A stretch of DNA of 64,000 nucleotides, from NCBI GenBank assembly GCA_965659685.1, contig CBFHXB010000001.1:124001-188000 (forward strand), given 5' to 3'. Below are positions 16,446 to 25,621 of the stretch, piece after piece; position 1 is the first letter of the stretch, and every line of letters starts with the position of its first letter. Origin of the DNA: MGIIa-L3 sp11892u (GTDB lineage: Archaea; Thermoplasmatota; Poseidoniia; Poseidoniales; Poseidoniaceae). Under the pieces are notes generated by a model. It did not search any database, was not told where the DNA came from, and saw only the letters and a list, made by a program, of their open reading frames with translations. Both the position numbers and the translations under genes were made by a program.

Positions 16446-17591
16446 ATGGTCGACTTCCAACTCGACGAGATGCAGGAGATGCTGCGGGAATTGGCCCACG
16501 AATTTGCCGTGGACGAAATCCGTCCTCACGCTGAGCACTGGGACGCCGACGAGGTCTATCCCATCGACACGATTCGGGCTGCCCACGAAATGGGATTGCT
16601 GAACCTTCACATTCCCGAAGCCTACGGTGGCCCTGGTTTGGGTTGCATGGAAGAGGTGCTGGTCAACGAGGAGCTGGCATGGGGCGATCCTGGGTTTGCA
16701 ACCGCGGCCTACGCCACGGCCCTCGCCACCGCACCCATCATCACCGGAGCGACCGAGGCCCAGAAGCAAGTCTGGTTGCGGAAAATCGCAGAAGAGGGTG
16801 CGCTTGCTTCGTACGCCGTGACCGAACCGGGTGCTGGATCTGACGTGGCCGCCATCACGACCACCGCCCGTCGGGACGGCGACGAATACGTCATCAACGG
16901 CTCAAAGATGTGGATCACCGGAGCAGGTTATGCGGATTTCTTCTTCGTGCTCGCCAAGACCGACCCTGATGCCGGTTACCGCGGCATGTCCGGGTTCATT
17001 GTCGAGGCCGACCGTGAGGGATTGAGCCTTGGGAAGAAGGAAACGAACATGGGTCAGCGGTGCAGCGACACCCGCTCCATCACCTTCGACGACGTGCGGG
17101 TTCCTGCCAATCACCTCATCGGTGAATCGGAATCTGGGGGTTGGATGAACGCCATGCAAGCCTTCGACCTTTCCCGGCCCAACATTGCGGCTCACGCGAC
17201 GGGCTTGGCACGTGCGGCCTACGAACACGCGCTGACCTACGCAGGTGAGCGCCAGAGTTTCGGGAAGCCCTTGCATCAGCACCAAGCCATTCAGTTCATG
17301 CTGGCCGACATGAAGACCAAAATCGAGGCATCTCGGCTTTTGACCTGGCGCTCCGCTTCCGAAAGCGACGTGGGCGTTCGGAACACGGAATCGGCCGCGC
17401 ACGCAAAGCGCTTTGCGTCCGACAGCGCGATGGAAGTCGCCACGGATGCGGTGCAGGTGTACGGTGGGTACGGCTATTCCGAAGAATATCCCGTCGCTCG
17501 CTTGATGCGTGCCGCCAAGGTGATGCAGATTTACGAGGGCAGCAGCCAAGTTCAACGGATGATCATTGGACGGGAAATCACCCGAAATTGA
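16446..17591 (+). CDS. Acyl-CoA dehydrogenase
   Basis: This FAD enzyme introduces the alpha-beta double bond of acyl-CoA in fatty- or branched-acid oxidation, passing electrons to ETF. The 381 residues include YAVTEPGAGSDVAAITTTA, GSKMWITGAGYADFFFV, the RQSFGKPLHQHQAIQFMLADM helix, GGYGYSEEYPVARLMRAAKV and the catalytic glutamate in MQIYEGSSQVQRMIIGREI. Length matches short/medium-chain family members. It lies downstream of the 2-oxoacid dehydrogenase E1, which fits a branched-chain amino-acid or fatty-acid degradation theme, but chain-length specificity is not visible. Confidence 0.93.
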   Translation: MVDFQLDEMQEMLRELAHEFAVDEIRPHAEHWDADEVYPIDTIRAAHEMGLLNLHIPEAYGGPGLGCMEEVLVNEELAWGDPGFATAAYATALATAPIITGATEAQKQVWLRKIAEEGALASYAVTEPGAGSDVAAITTTARRDGDEYVINGSKMWITGAGYADFFFVLAKTDPDAGYRGMSGFIVEADREGLSLGKKETNMGQRCSDTRSITFDDVRVPANHLIGESESGGWMNAMQAFDLSRPNIAAHATGLARAAYEHALTYAGERQSFGKPLHQHQAIQFMLADMKTKIEASRLLTWRSASESDVGVRNTESAAHAKRFASDSAMEVATDAVQVYGGYGYSEEYPVARLMRAAKVMQIYEGSSQVQRMIIGREITRN

Positions 17592-17594
17592 GGC

Positions 17595-18362
17595 TCATGC
17601 CAAGGCCCTCAGGGCAGCGGCGAGATGCTCCAAACCGACCTCCGCGGCTTCATCGGCCGCACGAAGCATGGTCTGCTCATGTGAGGGCGGAGACTCCGGT
17701 TCGGAGGCTTCGCTAGTGCCTTCCAACGGGACGCTCGCTCGTGGTGCATGAAACAACTCGTCCAGCTCCGTCCATTCGTGCGGGTCTTCAGGCTCGTCTT
17801 CGTCGGGAGGGGATTCGAATGCCTCCGGGACAGCGTTCATTGGCGGGAAATCAAACTCGTCAGGCTCCTCGAAGTCCGGCATGGGCCCTTCGTCGGTGAA
17901 CATCCCGATGTTCTTGAGCATGGCACGGTCGGCGGCGATAAATTGCCCCAACAGGGGGATGCGCATCGCGGTTTGGCGGTCACGCAGCAGGGAGAGGACC
18001 AAGCTGACCGCGCGATCGCCGGCCGGCAAGTCGTGTTGTGTGGACTGCAGGCAGAGCGAGGCCACCGCAGCACCGGTCTTGTACGGCGACAGCAGGTCGG
18101 TTCTCCAGCGGGCTCCCTCGACGGTGAAACTGCAATTCAGCCCTGTGCCGTCCATGTCCCTGATGCTGAGGCGGTAGGTGCGGCCGGAGTCTCCTTTGAG
18201 CAAAAGGACGGCGATGAGGCGTGGGCAAGTGGGGACGATGCCGGCACGAGGGTCCATCACGGTCGCCTGTTGGTGTTCCCTGAGCACAGCGTCAAGCAAT
18301 TGCATGGACTTGACCATGTTCTGAGCCCATGTCTCGCGATGTGTGACGATGGCGTGTGGCAT
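17595..18362 (-). CDS. Hypothetical acidic protein
   Basis: I do not recognise this family. The first ~150 residues look globular (PRLIAVLLLKGDSGRTYRLSIRDMDG; SLVLSLLRDRQTAMRIPLLGQF). They are followed by about 90 residues rich in Glu, Asp and Pro (FEEPDEFDFPP, PPDEDEPEDPHEW) and a short alanine-rich helix at the end. There is no signal peptide or membrane segment. The ATG at 18362 is chosen over an in-frame start at 18386 because the latter reaches further into the divergent promoter region. It converges on the acyl-CoA dehydrogenase with a 3-nt gap and diverges from the MobA-like gene. Confidence 0.65.
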   Translation of the reverse strand: MPHAIVTHRETWAQNMVKSMQLLDAVLREHQQATVMDPRAGIVPTCPRLIAVLLLKGDSGRTYRLSIRDMDGTGLNCSFTVEGARWRTDLLSPYKTGAAVASLCLQSTQHDLPAGDRAVSLVLSLLRDRQTAMRIPLLGQFIAADRAMLKNIGMFTDEGPMPDFEEPDEFDFPPMNAVPEAFESPPDEDEPEDPHEWTELDELFHAPRASVPLEGTSEASEPESPPSHEQTMLRAADEAAEVGLEHLAAALRALA

Positions 18363-18429
18363 ACCCGATGACCTTCGCACCACCACTTTTGAAGCACAAG
18401 ACCAACCACCACGGAATCAGGGTGAACAC

Positions 18430-19005
18430 ATGGTCGCAGCGGTGGTCTTGGCCGGTGGTGCAAGCCGGCGGCTTGGTCAACCCAAAGCCATGGTGCCGTT
18501 GCTCAGCGGCACGGTCTTGAGCGTGGCCGTGGCGCGGTTGAATGCCCTCGGGATCGAAACGGTGGTCGTGGTCCATCCAAACCTTGCTGACGCTGCCTCA
18601 GCCCTTCCTTGCCATGTGGTGATCAACCCACGTCCTAACGACGGTCGAACAGGAAGCCTCCACTTGGGTTTGGAGCAACTTGCGGAGGATGTGCAGGAGG
18701 TGTTGGTGTGCCCTGTGGATCGCCCGGGATGGGATGCAGAGGTTGTTCATGCCCTCCTTTCCGCTTCCGGTGAGGCCGTGGTGCCGTCTTTTGACGGTCG
18801 TGCGGGCCACCCTCTGCTCGTTCGAGGCGAGGCCCTGGCACGCATCAAGAAGCTCGCCAAAGATGCGCCGTTGCGTGACGCGCTGCCCTCGCGTGCCCTT
18901 GTTGACGTGGCCGCGCCTTTCCTGCACTTGAACCTCGACAGGCCGGACGATCTTGCAGCCGTACAGTCCTTGGAGGGCTGGCTGAGGCGTGGAGAAAACC
19001 CTTGA
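18430..19005 (+). CDS. MobA-like molybdenum cofactor nucleotidyltransferase
   Basis: It probably transfers CMP (or GMP) to molybdopterin to make the dinucleotide cofactor used by xanthine-dehydrogenase-family enzymes. The 191-residue product begins with the MobA/MocA signature VVLAGGASRRLGQPKAMVPL and contains the metal-binding CPVDRPGWD and HPLLVRGEAL segments. GGTGAACAC precedes the ATG. The downstream XdhC-like gene overlaps its end, and a molybdenum hydroxylase operon lies 7 kb away, so MocA-type (CMP) activity is the best guess. Confidence 0.82.
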   Translation: MVAAVVLAGGASRRLGQPKAMVPLLSGTVLSVAVARLNALGIETVVVVHPNLADAASALPCHVVINPRPNDGRTGSLHLGLEQLAEDVQEVLVCPVDRPGWDAEVVHALLSASGEAVVPSFDGRAGHPLLVRGEALARIKKLAKDAPLRDALPSRALVDVAAPFLHLNLDRPDDLAAVQSLEGWLRRGENP

Positions 19006-19900
19006 CGTGGGGCCACCACGCCCGGGCATGGGCCTCGACGTGCTCCGTTGGGCGCTTGCGACCTGCGACGGGGGGCAGCGCGTGGTGGTCGCCTCGGTGG
19101 TCACGACCTCTGGTTCCGTTCCCGGAAAGGCCGGTGCGCGTCTTGCCTTGTCTTCGGGACCCACATGGAAGGGAACCGTTGGAGGAGCTGGCCTGGAGGA
19201 GCGCGTGAAAGCAGCCATGCTGGAACGCCTGGACGCCCCTGGTCGCCCGATGGGGGCCGTGCTCACCTACGGTTTGCACCGTGGGGCCAAGGGCTATGAG
19301 GTCGTGGCGCTGGATTCGCTTTGCGGGGGACGAGTGACGGTGTCGATCGACGTGCTTCACCCGACCCCCCACGTCTTGCTGATGGGTGGAGGCCATTGTG
19401 CCGTTGCTTTCGCTCATCTCGCCCAGCAACTCGGCTGGCGCACCTCGGTGCAGGACTCGAGGGAAGCCTATGCGGGCATGGAACAGCATCCCGCCGCGGT
19501 CGAGCGCCACGTGTCAAGCGTTGAGGCCTTCTTGCAACGTGAAGACGCCCACACCTTGCGGCGATTTACCGACATTCTCCTTCTGGGTCACGACCATGCC
19601 GAGGACAGGGCACGCCTTCACGGTCTCCTCGAACGCTTTGTTGCGGCAAAAGAAGTCCCGGGCGAAGGAGGGACGCCTCGCGTTGGCTGCATCGGTTCAC
19701 GGGCGAAATGGACCTCGTTCCGTGACGGTTGCCTCGAGTCCGGTCTGCCAGAAACGGTGGTGGAAGCCGTGGTGTGTCCCATTGGCCTCAACATCGGTGC
19801 GGAAACTCCCGAAGAAATCGCCGTGGCGGTTGCCGCTGCCATCATGGCTTCACAAGCCGGTCTTTCCCCCGGCGAACCGACGTGGCGCGATGCCCTGTGA
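18989..19900 (+). CDS. XdhC/CoxI family molybdenum-enzyme maturation factor
   Basis: XdhC proteins bind the molybdenum cofactor, help its sulfuration and insert it into molybdenum hydroxylases. The N-terminal domain has VVTTSGSVPGKAGARLAL and GTVGGAGLEERVKAAM. The C-terminal Rossmann-like domain has VLLMGGGHCAVAFAHLAQQLGW, VGCIGSRAKW and a CPIGLNIGAETPEEIAVAVAAAI ending typical of the family. The GTG at 18989 overlaps the MobA-like gene by 17 nt; ATG 19028 is an alternative. The stop abuts the convergent oligoribonuclease stop with no spacer (TGATCA at 19898-19903). Confidence 0.87.
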   Translation: MEKTLDVGPPRPGMGLDVLRWALATCDGGQRVVVASVVTTSGSVPGKAGARLALSSGPTWKGTVGGAGLEERVKAAMLERLDAPGRPMGAVLTYGLHRGAKGYEVVALDSLCGGRVTVSIDVLHPTPHVLLMGGGHCAVAFAHLAQQLGWRTSVQDSREAYAGMEQHPAAVERHVSSVEAFLQREDAHTLRRFTDILLLGHDHAEDRARLHGLLERFVAAKEVPGEGGTPRVGCIGSRAKWTSFRDGCLESGLPETVVEAVVCPIGLNIGAETPEEIAVAVAAAIMASQAGLSPGEPTWRDAL

Positions 19901-20437
19901 TCAGGACTTGAACACGCGCTCTCGGAAGTGGCGCAACTCTTCCACGGACTCTCGAATGTCGTCCAACGCCAAGTGCGCGCCTTTCTTTGGGTACCGCGGA
20001 ACATCAGGGTACCAGCGCCGTGCCAATTCCTTGATGGTGGACACGTCGATCATTCGGTAATGGAGGAACTCGACAATGTCGGGCATTTCCTTTTCCAAGA
20101 AGCGCTTGTCGTTCCAGACCGAGTTACCGCACAAGGGGGCGGTGTTGGCCGTCACGTGTTCACGGAGGAAAGCCAAGGTCTGCGCTTGTGCCTCATCGAT
20201 GCTGACTCCTGCGGTCCGGATGCGTTCCACGAGACCGCTGGCGTGGTGATGCGTCGTGTTCCATTCGTCCATTCCGGCAATGGCCTCTTCGGAGACCGTG
20301 ACGGCGAGGTTTGGTCCTTCTGCGATGAGGTTCAAGTCACCGTCGGTCACCAGCGTGGCGATTTCGATGATGCGATCGTGAACGATGTCCAACCCTGTCA
20401 TCTCAAGGTCGATCCACACCAATCGGTCCCCGCGCAT
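19901..20437 (-). CDS. orn: Oligoribonuclease
   Basis: This is a DEDD 3'-5' exonuclease that degrades 2-5-nt RNA (and pGpG) to nucleotides. The ~178-residue product shows WIDLEMTGLD (first two acids), CGNSVWNDKRFLEKEMP (third) and the C-terminal KKGAHLALDDIRESVEELRHFRE with catalytic histidine and aspartate. The sequence is close to the bacterial family in length and motif order. The ATG at 20437 is chosen because a TATA-like TTCATAC lies about 25 nt upstream; a GTG at 20446 is an alternative. Most archaea use other nano-RNases, so transfer from bacteria is likely. Confidence 0.93.
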   Translation of the reverse strand: MRGDRLVWIDLEMTGLDIVHDRIIEIATLVTDGDLNLIAEGPNLAVTVSEEAIAGMDEWNTTHHHASGLVERIRTAGVSIDEAQAQTLAFLREHVTANTAPLCGNSVWNDKRFLEKEMPDIVEFLHYRMIDVSTIKELARRWYPDVPRYPKKGAHLALDDIRESVEELRHFRERVFKS

Positions 20438-20456
20438 GGGTTGCACTGTTCCGCGG

Positions 20457-20466
20457 CACGTATGAA
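20457..20466 (-). promoter_or_regulatory. Possible TATA box of orn
   Basis: Read on the minus strand, ATTCATACGT lies about 20-29 nt before the ATG at 20437, and no purine-rich ribosome binding site separates them, suggesting a leaderless transcript. Evidence is positional. Confidence 0.3.
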
Positions 20467-20507
20467 TGGGGCGCAGGTTTCATGTTCAACACAAGGGAGG
20501 GGCAATC

Positions 20508-21848
20508 ATGGACAGCGAAGACGCCCCCTCCGGACGTCTTGCCACACCTGGCGCTCTACTTGTGGCGACCCTTTTGATTGCCGTGGCTTTCTCCGCCGTG
20601 GCCGTGCTCAAGCCCACAACACCCTCCCTGAGCGACCAAGCAAACGAGGGAAATCAAGAGCAACTTTGGCGTCCGTTCAGTGTCGTGGCGCCTATTGACA
20701 CTGGAATCAACGTCTATCACAACCATTTTTCATCGGAAGAGGTGCTTCCTGATTGGCTGCTTGACGCCTTTGGCGTAACCCTGGTGTGCGACATCTCCAC
20801 CACAGGCACGTATCAAGAGCGGCTGGTTGCCGACCAAGAGGTATGCTGGGACCAAATTGGATCCTCCGACATTGTCTACTTCGAAGGGACAAGGATCATC
20901 GGTGCTTCACCCGATTGGTCGGAAGGTGACGGCACGCCCATTCTTGACGATCCCTCGGACGGACACGGCACCGCCGTGACCGGTGCAGTGGTCAACGCCA
21001 ACCCGGATGTGGTGATTTTCTTCGTTGAGGGATTCAGCGATTCTGCCGTGCTGGCAGCGGCTGCGCAGCCCTTGGTGGACATCATCAGCACCTCCTTCGG
21101 TGCCCCCGGGTCGTTGCCGGTTCCGGGCATTGATGACGCCACGCGCGTGGCGGTGGTCGATCACGGAAAAATCCACACCGGGGCTGCTGACAATTCCCCT
21201 AGCCCAGCGATTCAAGACGCCACAGCAGGGCCACCTTGGTCCATTGGTATTGCTGGCTACGCCGAGGGTGAGGATGAGCAAAAGGAGACCATGAGCGGGT
21301 CTTACCCTGACATCGCCGCCGATTGGACGCAAAACTTGCCGAACCACCAGGATCTCGACGGGTACCACGACACGTCTGGGACTTCGTTCGCGACCCCGAA
21401 GACCGCTGGAATCCTCTCTGGTGTCCTTGAGACGCTCCGTTCAACGGTCGGTGATGATGGAGCAGGAGCCGAGAATGAGCGCAACGGGTCACTGGTGCTG
21501 GGTCTTTTGGACGATGCTCCTTACAGCATCACGAACGCCGACGTGCGTGACGCGTTGAATCGCTCTGCTTGGTACCCTTCTTCCAGCACGTGGGATCCCT
21601 TTTCTGGGACCAATCCGATCTCCCCGGTGGCTCCTTGCACACAAGTTGGTTGGGGCGTGGTGAACATGTCCAATCTCGAGCCAATCATCGGTCACTTGGA
21701 CGGTACATCCCCTCTCCCAGATCGCCCCTCTGATGTTGTGACGTGCATGGACACCAACCAACAAATCCGTGAGGCCTATTGGGGAGATGGCTCCGAAGAT
21801 GAGGCCGCTTTGGTCCCAATGCAACGTGCCGCCGAGCGTCGTTGGTGA
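20508..21848 (+). CDS. Membrane-anchored subtilisin-like protease (divergent S8)
   Basis: It starts with a short polar segment and one hydrophobic helix (ALLVATLLIAVAFSAVAVL), so it is exported or membrane-anchored. Subtilase motifs are present but divergent: the aspartate in APIDTGINVY, the histidine in SDGHGTAVTGAVV and the serine in GTSFATPKTAGILSGVL. The oxyanion-hole asparagine is probably in GAADNSPSP but is less clear. There is no C-terminal membrane segment in its 446 residues. AAGGGAGGGG upstream of the ATG at 20508 is a strong ribosome binding site. It is followed after 12 nt by a second, canonical subtilase. Confidence 0.78.
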   Translation: MDSEDAPSGRLATPGALLVATLLIAVAFSAVAVLKPTTPSLSDQANEGNQEQLWRPFSVVAPIDTGINVYHNHFSSEEVLPDWLLDAFGVTLVCDISTTGTYQERLVADQEVCWDQIGSSDIVYFEGTRIIGASPDWSEGDGTPILDDPSDGHGTAVTGAVVNANPDVVIFFVEGFSDSAVLAAAAQPLVDIISTSFGAPGSLPVPGIDDATRVAVVDHGKIHTGAADNSPSPAIQDATAGPPWSIGIAGYAEGEDEQKETMSGSYPDIAADWTQNLPNHQDLDGYHDTSGTSFATPKTAGILSGVLETLRSTVGDDGAGAENERNGSLVLGLLDDAPYSITNADVRDALNRSAWYPSSSTWDPFSGTNPISPVAPCTQVGWGVVNMSNLEPIIGHLDGTSPLPDRPSDVVTCMDTNQQIREAYWGDGSEDEAALVPMQRAAERRW

Positions 21849-21860
21849 TGCTGCGCTTCG

Positions 21861-23885
21861 ATGCGATGGCTTGAAACCGCCCCCATGCCACGTGTATTCA
21901 TGACCACGAAGGCGGCCACCCAGCGCCTCATCGTTTTGACCGTCCTCAGCCTGTTGGTGCTTCCCTTGGCCATGGCCTCTGTAAGCGTGCCAGCCGTCGA
22001 ATCCAGCGTGGAGGAAGAGGGCTGGTGGGTCGAGACCACCGTGGACCGAGACGGCAACGGCATCGGGGACATGGTCGAGCGTTACCATGACCACCCACTG
22101 TTCCTCGATGAGGACGGCACCTTGCCGCTCATCATCGATTTTGACCACACGCCCACACCGGCTGACGTGGCCATGCTGGAGCGAGAAGTCGGTTACGAAC
22201 ATGCGTGGGACTTGCCGCTTATCGACGCCGTTGCGGGGCGATTGCCCCACGACATGGTGCTGGAAGCCACGACGCTGCCGGGTGTGGTGATGCTCGAACT
22301 TGACGGTCTGCTCGAAGTCCAGAACGGCGATGCAGCCGTCGTCCACGAAGTTGATCTCGCTCAACAAGCCACGGGCTACGACGGCTCCGGCGTGACCGTT
22401 GCGGTCATCGACACCGGCATCGACGGCATGCACGTTGGTCTAGACGACATGGACGACGACAACAGCACGGACGACCCGAAAATCATCGGATTTTACGACC
22501 CGGTCAACAACCCCGACAAGGTCAACGGCACCGAGGTGTTCCCGTACGACGACCAGGGTCACGGCTCGCATTGCGCAGGGACCGTGGCAGGAACCGGTGC
22601 CCCGTCATACGATCATCCGGGAATGGCTCCCGGTGCCTTCCTCGTGGGCGTCAAGGTCCTTGACGCGGGCGGCTCAGGCAGCTTTGCCGTGGTCATGGCC
22701 GGCATGCAGTGGACGGTGGACTACCGCTACGAATTCAACATCCGAGCCGCTTCCATGAGCCTTGGAGGCCCCGGAGCCATCGAGTGGACCTCATCCGAAG
22801 AGGACAGCGTCAACCGCATGTCCAACGAGATGGTTCGCGCGGGCATCACGATGCTCATCGCGGCCGGCAACAGCGCGGTCTCCGCCCAAATTGGCACCCC
22901 AGGTTCCTCGGAAGACGCCATCACGGTCGGGGCACTCGACAAGGACACCAGCATCGCCATCTACAGCAGCCAAGGCCCGACTGAAGAGGGACGAATCAAG
23001 CCCAACTTGGCTTTCGTCGGCTCTGACGTGATGTCTGTTGCGCACAACACGGGTGACGGGTACGTCGCGTTCAGCGGCACCAGCATGGCCACGCCTGGGA
23101 CCGCCGGTACCGTGGCACTGATGCTTCAAGCCAACCCGGATCTGTCTCCTTTTGACGTTCGAAACATCCTCCAAGAGACCGCCACCTACCGTGAATGCCA
23201 TTACATGTTGGCCAACGAGCCTTGCGCAGAGGATTTGCTGCCAAAGAACCGGCAGAACAACGTGTACGGTCACGGCCACGTCGAAGCGCTCGCTGCGGTG
23301 ATGGAAGCCGCTCAGCGTGATTACCAACTCGACGACAGCATCTCCGTGGTGCTTGAGACCACCATCGGAGACGACAACCGGATTCACTTGATGCCAGGCG
23401 ACGCCATTGATTTCACCATCCAAGGCGACGTTGACTCCGTTCAGTGGCGCAGCAACCACCTGCGGGACGACTGGGCCACCTTGCACGGCTACGAACCAGG
23501 CACCGAAGACGTGAGCTTGGACCTCTTGACCATCGTTCACCAGTTGGAGCACCTGCCCGGCGTGAGTCTGGACGGCAACCACACGCTTTCGGTTCGTGGG
23601 CTTTCGGCCAACGACTCCGGTGGCCACAGTTCATCGTCCAACGTTGCGGTCAACGTGATGCTGATGGACACGGCGAACGCGAAGAACGTTGAATCGGCGG
23701 CCACCAGCAATGGCATCTCCGCCGGTTTTGTTTCGGCCCTTGTGGTCGTGTTGCTCGGCCTCGCGCTTGGGGCCGTCTTGGTGGTCACCCGCAGCGGAGG
23801 AGACGATGATCTGAAGGCTCCGCTCTGGACCGAAGACGACGCAGATGTCGCCGCGGTGGTGGACTCGGTCATCGATGAAGCCTGA
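21861..23885 (+). CDS. Subtilisin-family serine protease, cell-surface
   Basis: This is an exported S8 peptidase of 674 residues. A signal peptide (LIVLTVLSLLVLPLAMAS) precedes a propeptide-like region. The catalytic triad is clear: Asp184 in VAVIDTGIDG, His234 in GHGSHCAGTVAG and Ser408 in SGTSMATPGTAG, with the oxyanion asparagine in IAAGNSA. After a beta-rich domain, a C-terminal helix (FVSALVVVLLGLALGAVLVV) anchors it to the membrane, followed by a short acidic cytoplasmic tail. It probably digests proteins or peptides at the cell surface, fitting a protein-degrading heterotroph. It forms a tandem with the upstream subtilase. Confidence 0.92.
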   Translation: MRWLETAPMPRVFMTTKAATQRLIVLTVLSLLVLPLAMASVSVPAVESSVEEEGWWVETTVDRDGNGIGDMVERYHDHPLFLDEDGTLPLIIDFDHTPTPADVAMLEREVGYEHAWDLPLIDAVAGRLPHDMVLEATTLPGVVMLELDGLLEVQNGDAAVVHEVDLAQQATGYDGSGVTVAVIDTGIDGMHVGLDDMDDDNSTDDPKIIGFYDPVNNPDKVNGTEVFPYDDQGHGSHCAGTVAGTGAPSYDHPGMAPGAFLVGVKVLDAGGSGSFAVVMAGMQWTVDYRYEFNIRAASMSLGGPGAIEWTSSEEDSVNRMSNEMVRAGITMLIAAGNSAVSAQIGTPGSSEDAITVGALDKDTSIAIYSSQGPTEEGRIKPNLAFVGSDVMSVAHNTGDGYVAFSGTSMATPGTAGTVALMLQANPDLSPFDVRNILQETATYRECHYMLANEPCAEDLLPKNRQNNVYGHGHVEALAAVMEAAQRDYQLDDSISVVLETTIGDDNRIHLMPGDAIDFTIQGDVDSVQWRSNHLRDDWATLHGYEPGTEDVSLDLLTIVHQLEHLPGVSLDGNHTLSVRGLSANDSGGHSSSSNVAVNVMLMDTANAKNVESAATSNGISAGFVSALVVVLLGLALGAVLVVTRSGGDDDLKAPLWTEDDADVAAVVDSVIDEA

Positions 23886-23899
23886 GGCCCAGAGCCTGC

Positions 23900-24871
23900 T
23901 TAGGCTTCCGTGTTGGGAGCAGGCGCCGTCCAACGGATGCTTTCAGGGACCTCTTGGCGCAGGTAGGTCCAAACCAGCACGCCCCAAATGATCTGGGTCA
24001 AGATGAGGAAGGTCTCGTTCGCCCCGAGCGCGCTTCGTCCAACCCACCAACTGTCGTCTCCACCTACCAACGACCGATACCACGGTGGTCGCTCGTAGAT
24101 CACGAGGTAGTGGATGCCTTGGAAGACGCACAGGACCGCACTTGCAGCATGTGCCCGGAGCCGAGTTGGCATCTTGGGGAGGTCAAGGCGTCCGCGATCC
24201 CTGGCCTCTGGAATCATGGCCAACCAGCCGAAGAAGGCGCAGAAACACCCGGAGAAGAAATAGAAGTAAGAGCCGAAGATGTGGTGTGATTCGTTCAGCA
24301 GAAACTTCGGGGTTTCCTCCATGTTGTCCGGGCCCCGGCCGAATCCGTTGGACAGCAAGATTTCCCAAATCGACCAAAAGGCCACGTTCACGGTGATGAA
24401 GAACCACCACCATACGGCCACAGACCTGATGCCTGTGCGGTTCCCTTCAACGCTCATGGCCCGTTTGAGCACGTGCACACTGAGCATGGCGCACCCTATT
24501 CCAAAGGGCAGGAAAAACAGAGGCATGAGCCACGATGCCGGGGGGTATTCTGCCAAGACGGACATGGTTTCGTACCGTCCGTCTTCGAGAATCCAATTGC
24601 AATCGCAGTCACGGTCGAAGGATTCCTGCAAGAACGCGCTCCCAATGAGGACAAAAACAACCGCTCCCAAGGCGAAGCCAACGGTGGCCAACGCAAGTTT
24701 GGGTGCGTCCATGCCGAGCAAAAGTTCGGGCTTAGAATCGTCCATAGGGCGAACACGCCTCCACGCATAGACGATCGGAATCACGGTCAACAGCAGGGTC
24801 ACCGCCATGCGCCCTTCTGCGGAATTGAAAGGAAAGACGTCACGGAGGTATGGCTCTGTGAAAAATGCCAT
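23900..24871 (-). CDS. Polytopic membrane protein of unknown function
   Basis: I do not recognise this family. The 323 residues contain about seven or eight hydrophobic helices, with an extracytoplasmic loop holding DRDCDCNWILEDGRYE and several conserved-looking aromatic/histidine positions (NESHHIFGSYFYFFSGCF; FQGIHYLVIYERPPWYRS). Histidines within helices could bind heme or metal, but this is conjecture. It is convergent with the surface subtilase (14-nt gap). Upstream, 24872-25019 holds no gene; CTGCC and GGCAG around GTAAG near 24997-25011 may form a small hairpin. Confidence 0.7.
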   Translation of the reverse strand: MAFFTEPYLRDVFPFNSAEGRMAVTLLLTVIPIVYAWRRVRPMDDSKPELLLGMDAPKLALATVGFALGAVVFVLIGSAFLQESFDRDCDCNWILEDGRYETMSVLAEYPPASWLMPLFFLPFGIGCAMLSVHVLKRAMSVEGNRTGIRSVAVWWWFFITVNVAFWSIWEILLSNGFGRGPDNMEETPKFLLNESHHIFGSYFYFFSGCFCAFFGWLAMIPEARDRGRLDLPKMPTRLRAHAASAVLCVFQGIHYLVIYERPPWYRSLVGGDDSWWVGRSALGANETFLILTQIIWGVLVWTYLRQEVPESIRWTAPAPNTEA

Positions 24872-25019
24872 GACGCGCTTCTCTTCATGGAGTGTTTGAA
24901 TGTGCCTCCGAAGATGGTTCGCAATTTACCGAATTTCGAACGGGATTCAAGCCGAGGAATTCAGGAGTGCATGCCCTCGGAGTGGCTTGACCTGCCTGCC
25001 GTAAGGGCAGAGCACGGTT

Positions 25020-25547
25020 TCAAGCGGCTGAGGCGAGGTCAATCTTCTCTCGAATCACGTCCGTGTCCGTCAAACGTCCTTGGTGCAGGTAGATGACTTC
25101 GCCGTCGGAATCAACAAAGGCCACGCTGCCAGGCTTGGTGATGTCCATTTCTGCGGCCGGCTCGGCTCCTTTGAGGAAGCGGTAGGAGGTCAAGGAGACG
25201 CCTTCGTCTTCGTTCTCGTCGTCGTGGGCGTCGGCCGTTTCGTGCCACGTCGAGAGGTTGATTCCTTGCGGCTCTTCAGCGGGATCGGTGGAGAACACGA
25301 GCACTGGGGCTTCGGGCATCACGCTCCAAATCGCGTGCATGGAATCAAAGCAGGGGTCAGTGCACCACTCAGCGGAAAAAATGACGATGTACCACTCGCC
25401 TTCAAAATCTGCATTCGAGTACGTCACGCCGTCATCGGCCACGGATTCGAACGCAGGGAAAGCGACGGGGTCTTCTTCGCCGTCACCACCAACACACCCC
25501 GCGAGGCTTGAGGCAAGAAGGAGCATCGTCAAGAGTGCTGCACGCAT
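25020..25547 (-). CDS. Exported thioredoxin-fold lipoprotein with CxxxC motif
   Basis: The start at 25547 gives a signal sequence with lipobox LAGC (lipid-anchored Cys18) followed by an acidic linker. The domain resembles TlpA/SCO-type thioredoxin folds: WYIVIFSAEWCTDPCFDSM, with cysteines at about 62 and 66 spaced CxxxC as in SCO copper chaperones rather than CxxC, then VLVFSTDPAEEPQGI and a cis-proline-like KPGSVAFVD. It may handle copper or disulfides for respiratory enzymes outside the membrane. AGAGAGG upstream supports this start over 25577. Confidence 0.72.
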   Translation of the reverse strand: MRAALLTMLLLASSLAGCVGGDGEEDPVAFPAFESVADDGVTYSNADFEGEWYIVIFSAEWCTDPCFDSMHAIWSVMPEAPVLVFSTDPAEEPQGINLSTWHETADAHDDENEDEGVSLTSYRFLKGAEPAAEMDITKPGSVAFVDSDGEVIYLHQGRLTDTDVIREKIDLASAA

Positions 25548-25621
25548 GGCGACCTCTCTGCGGAAGAGCTCAATCAATCCTTCTCCGTCAAACCTTAGAC
25601 CGAACGGCCTTCCTTACGACC

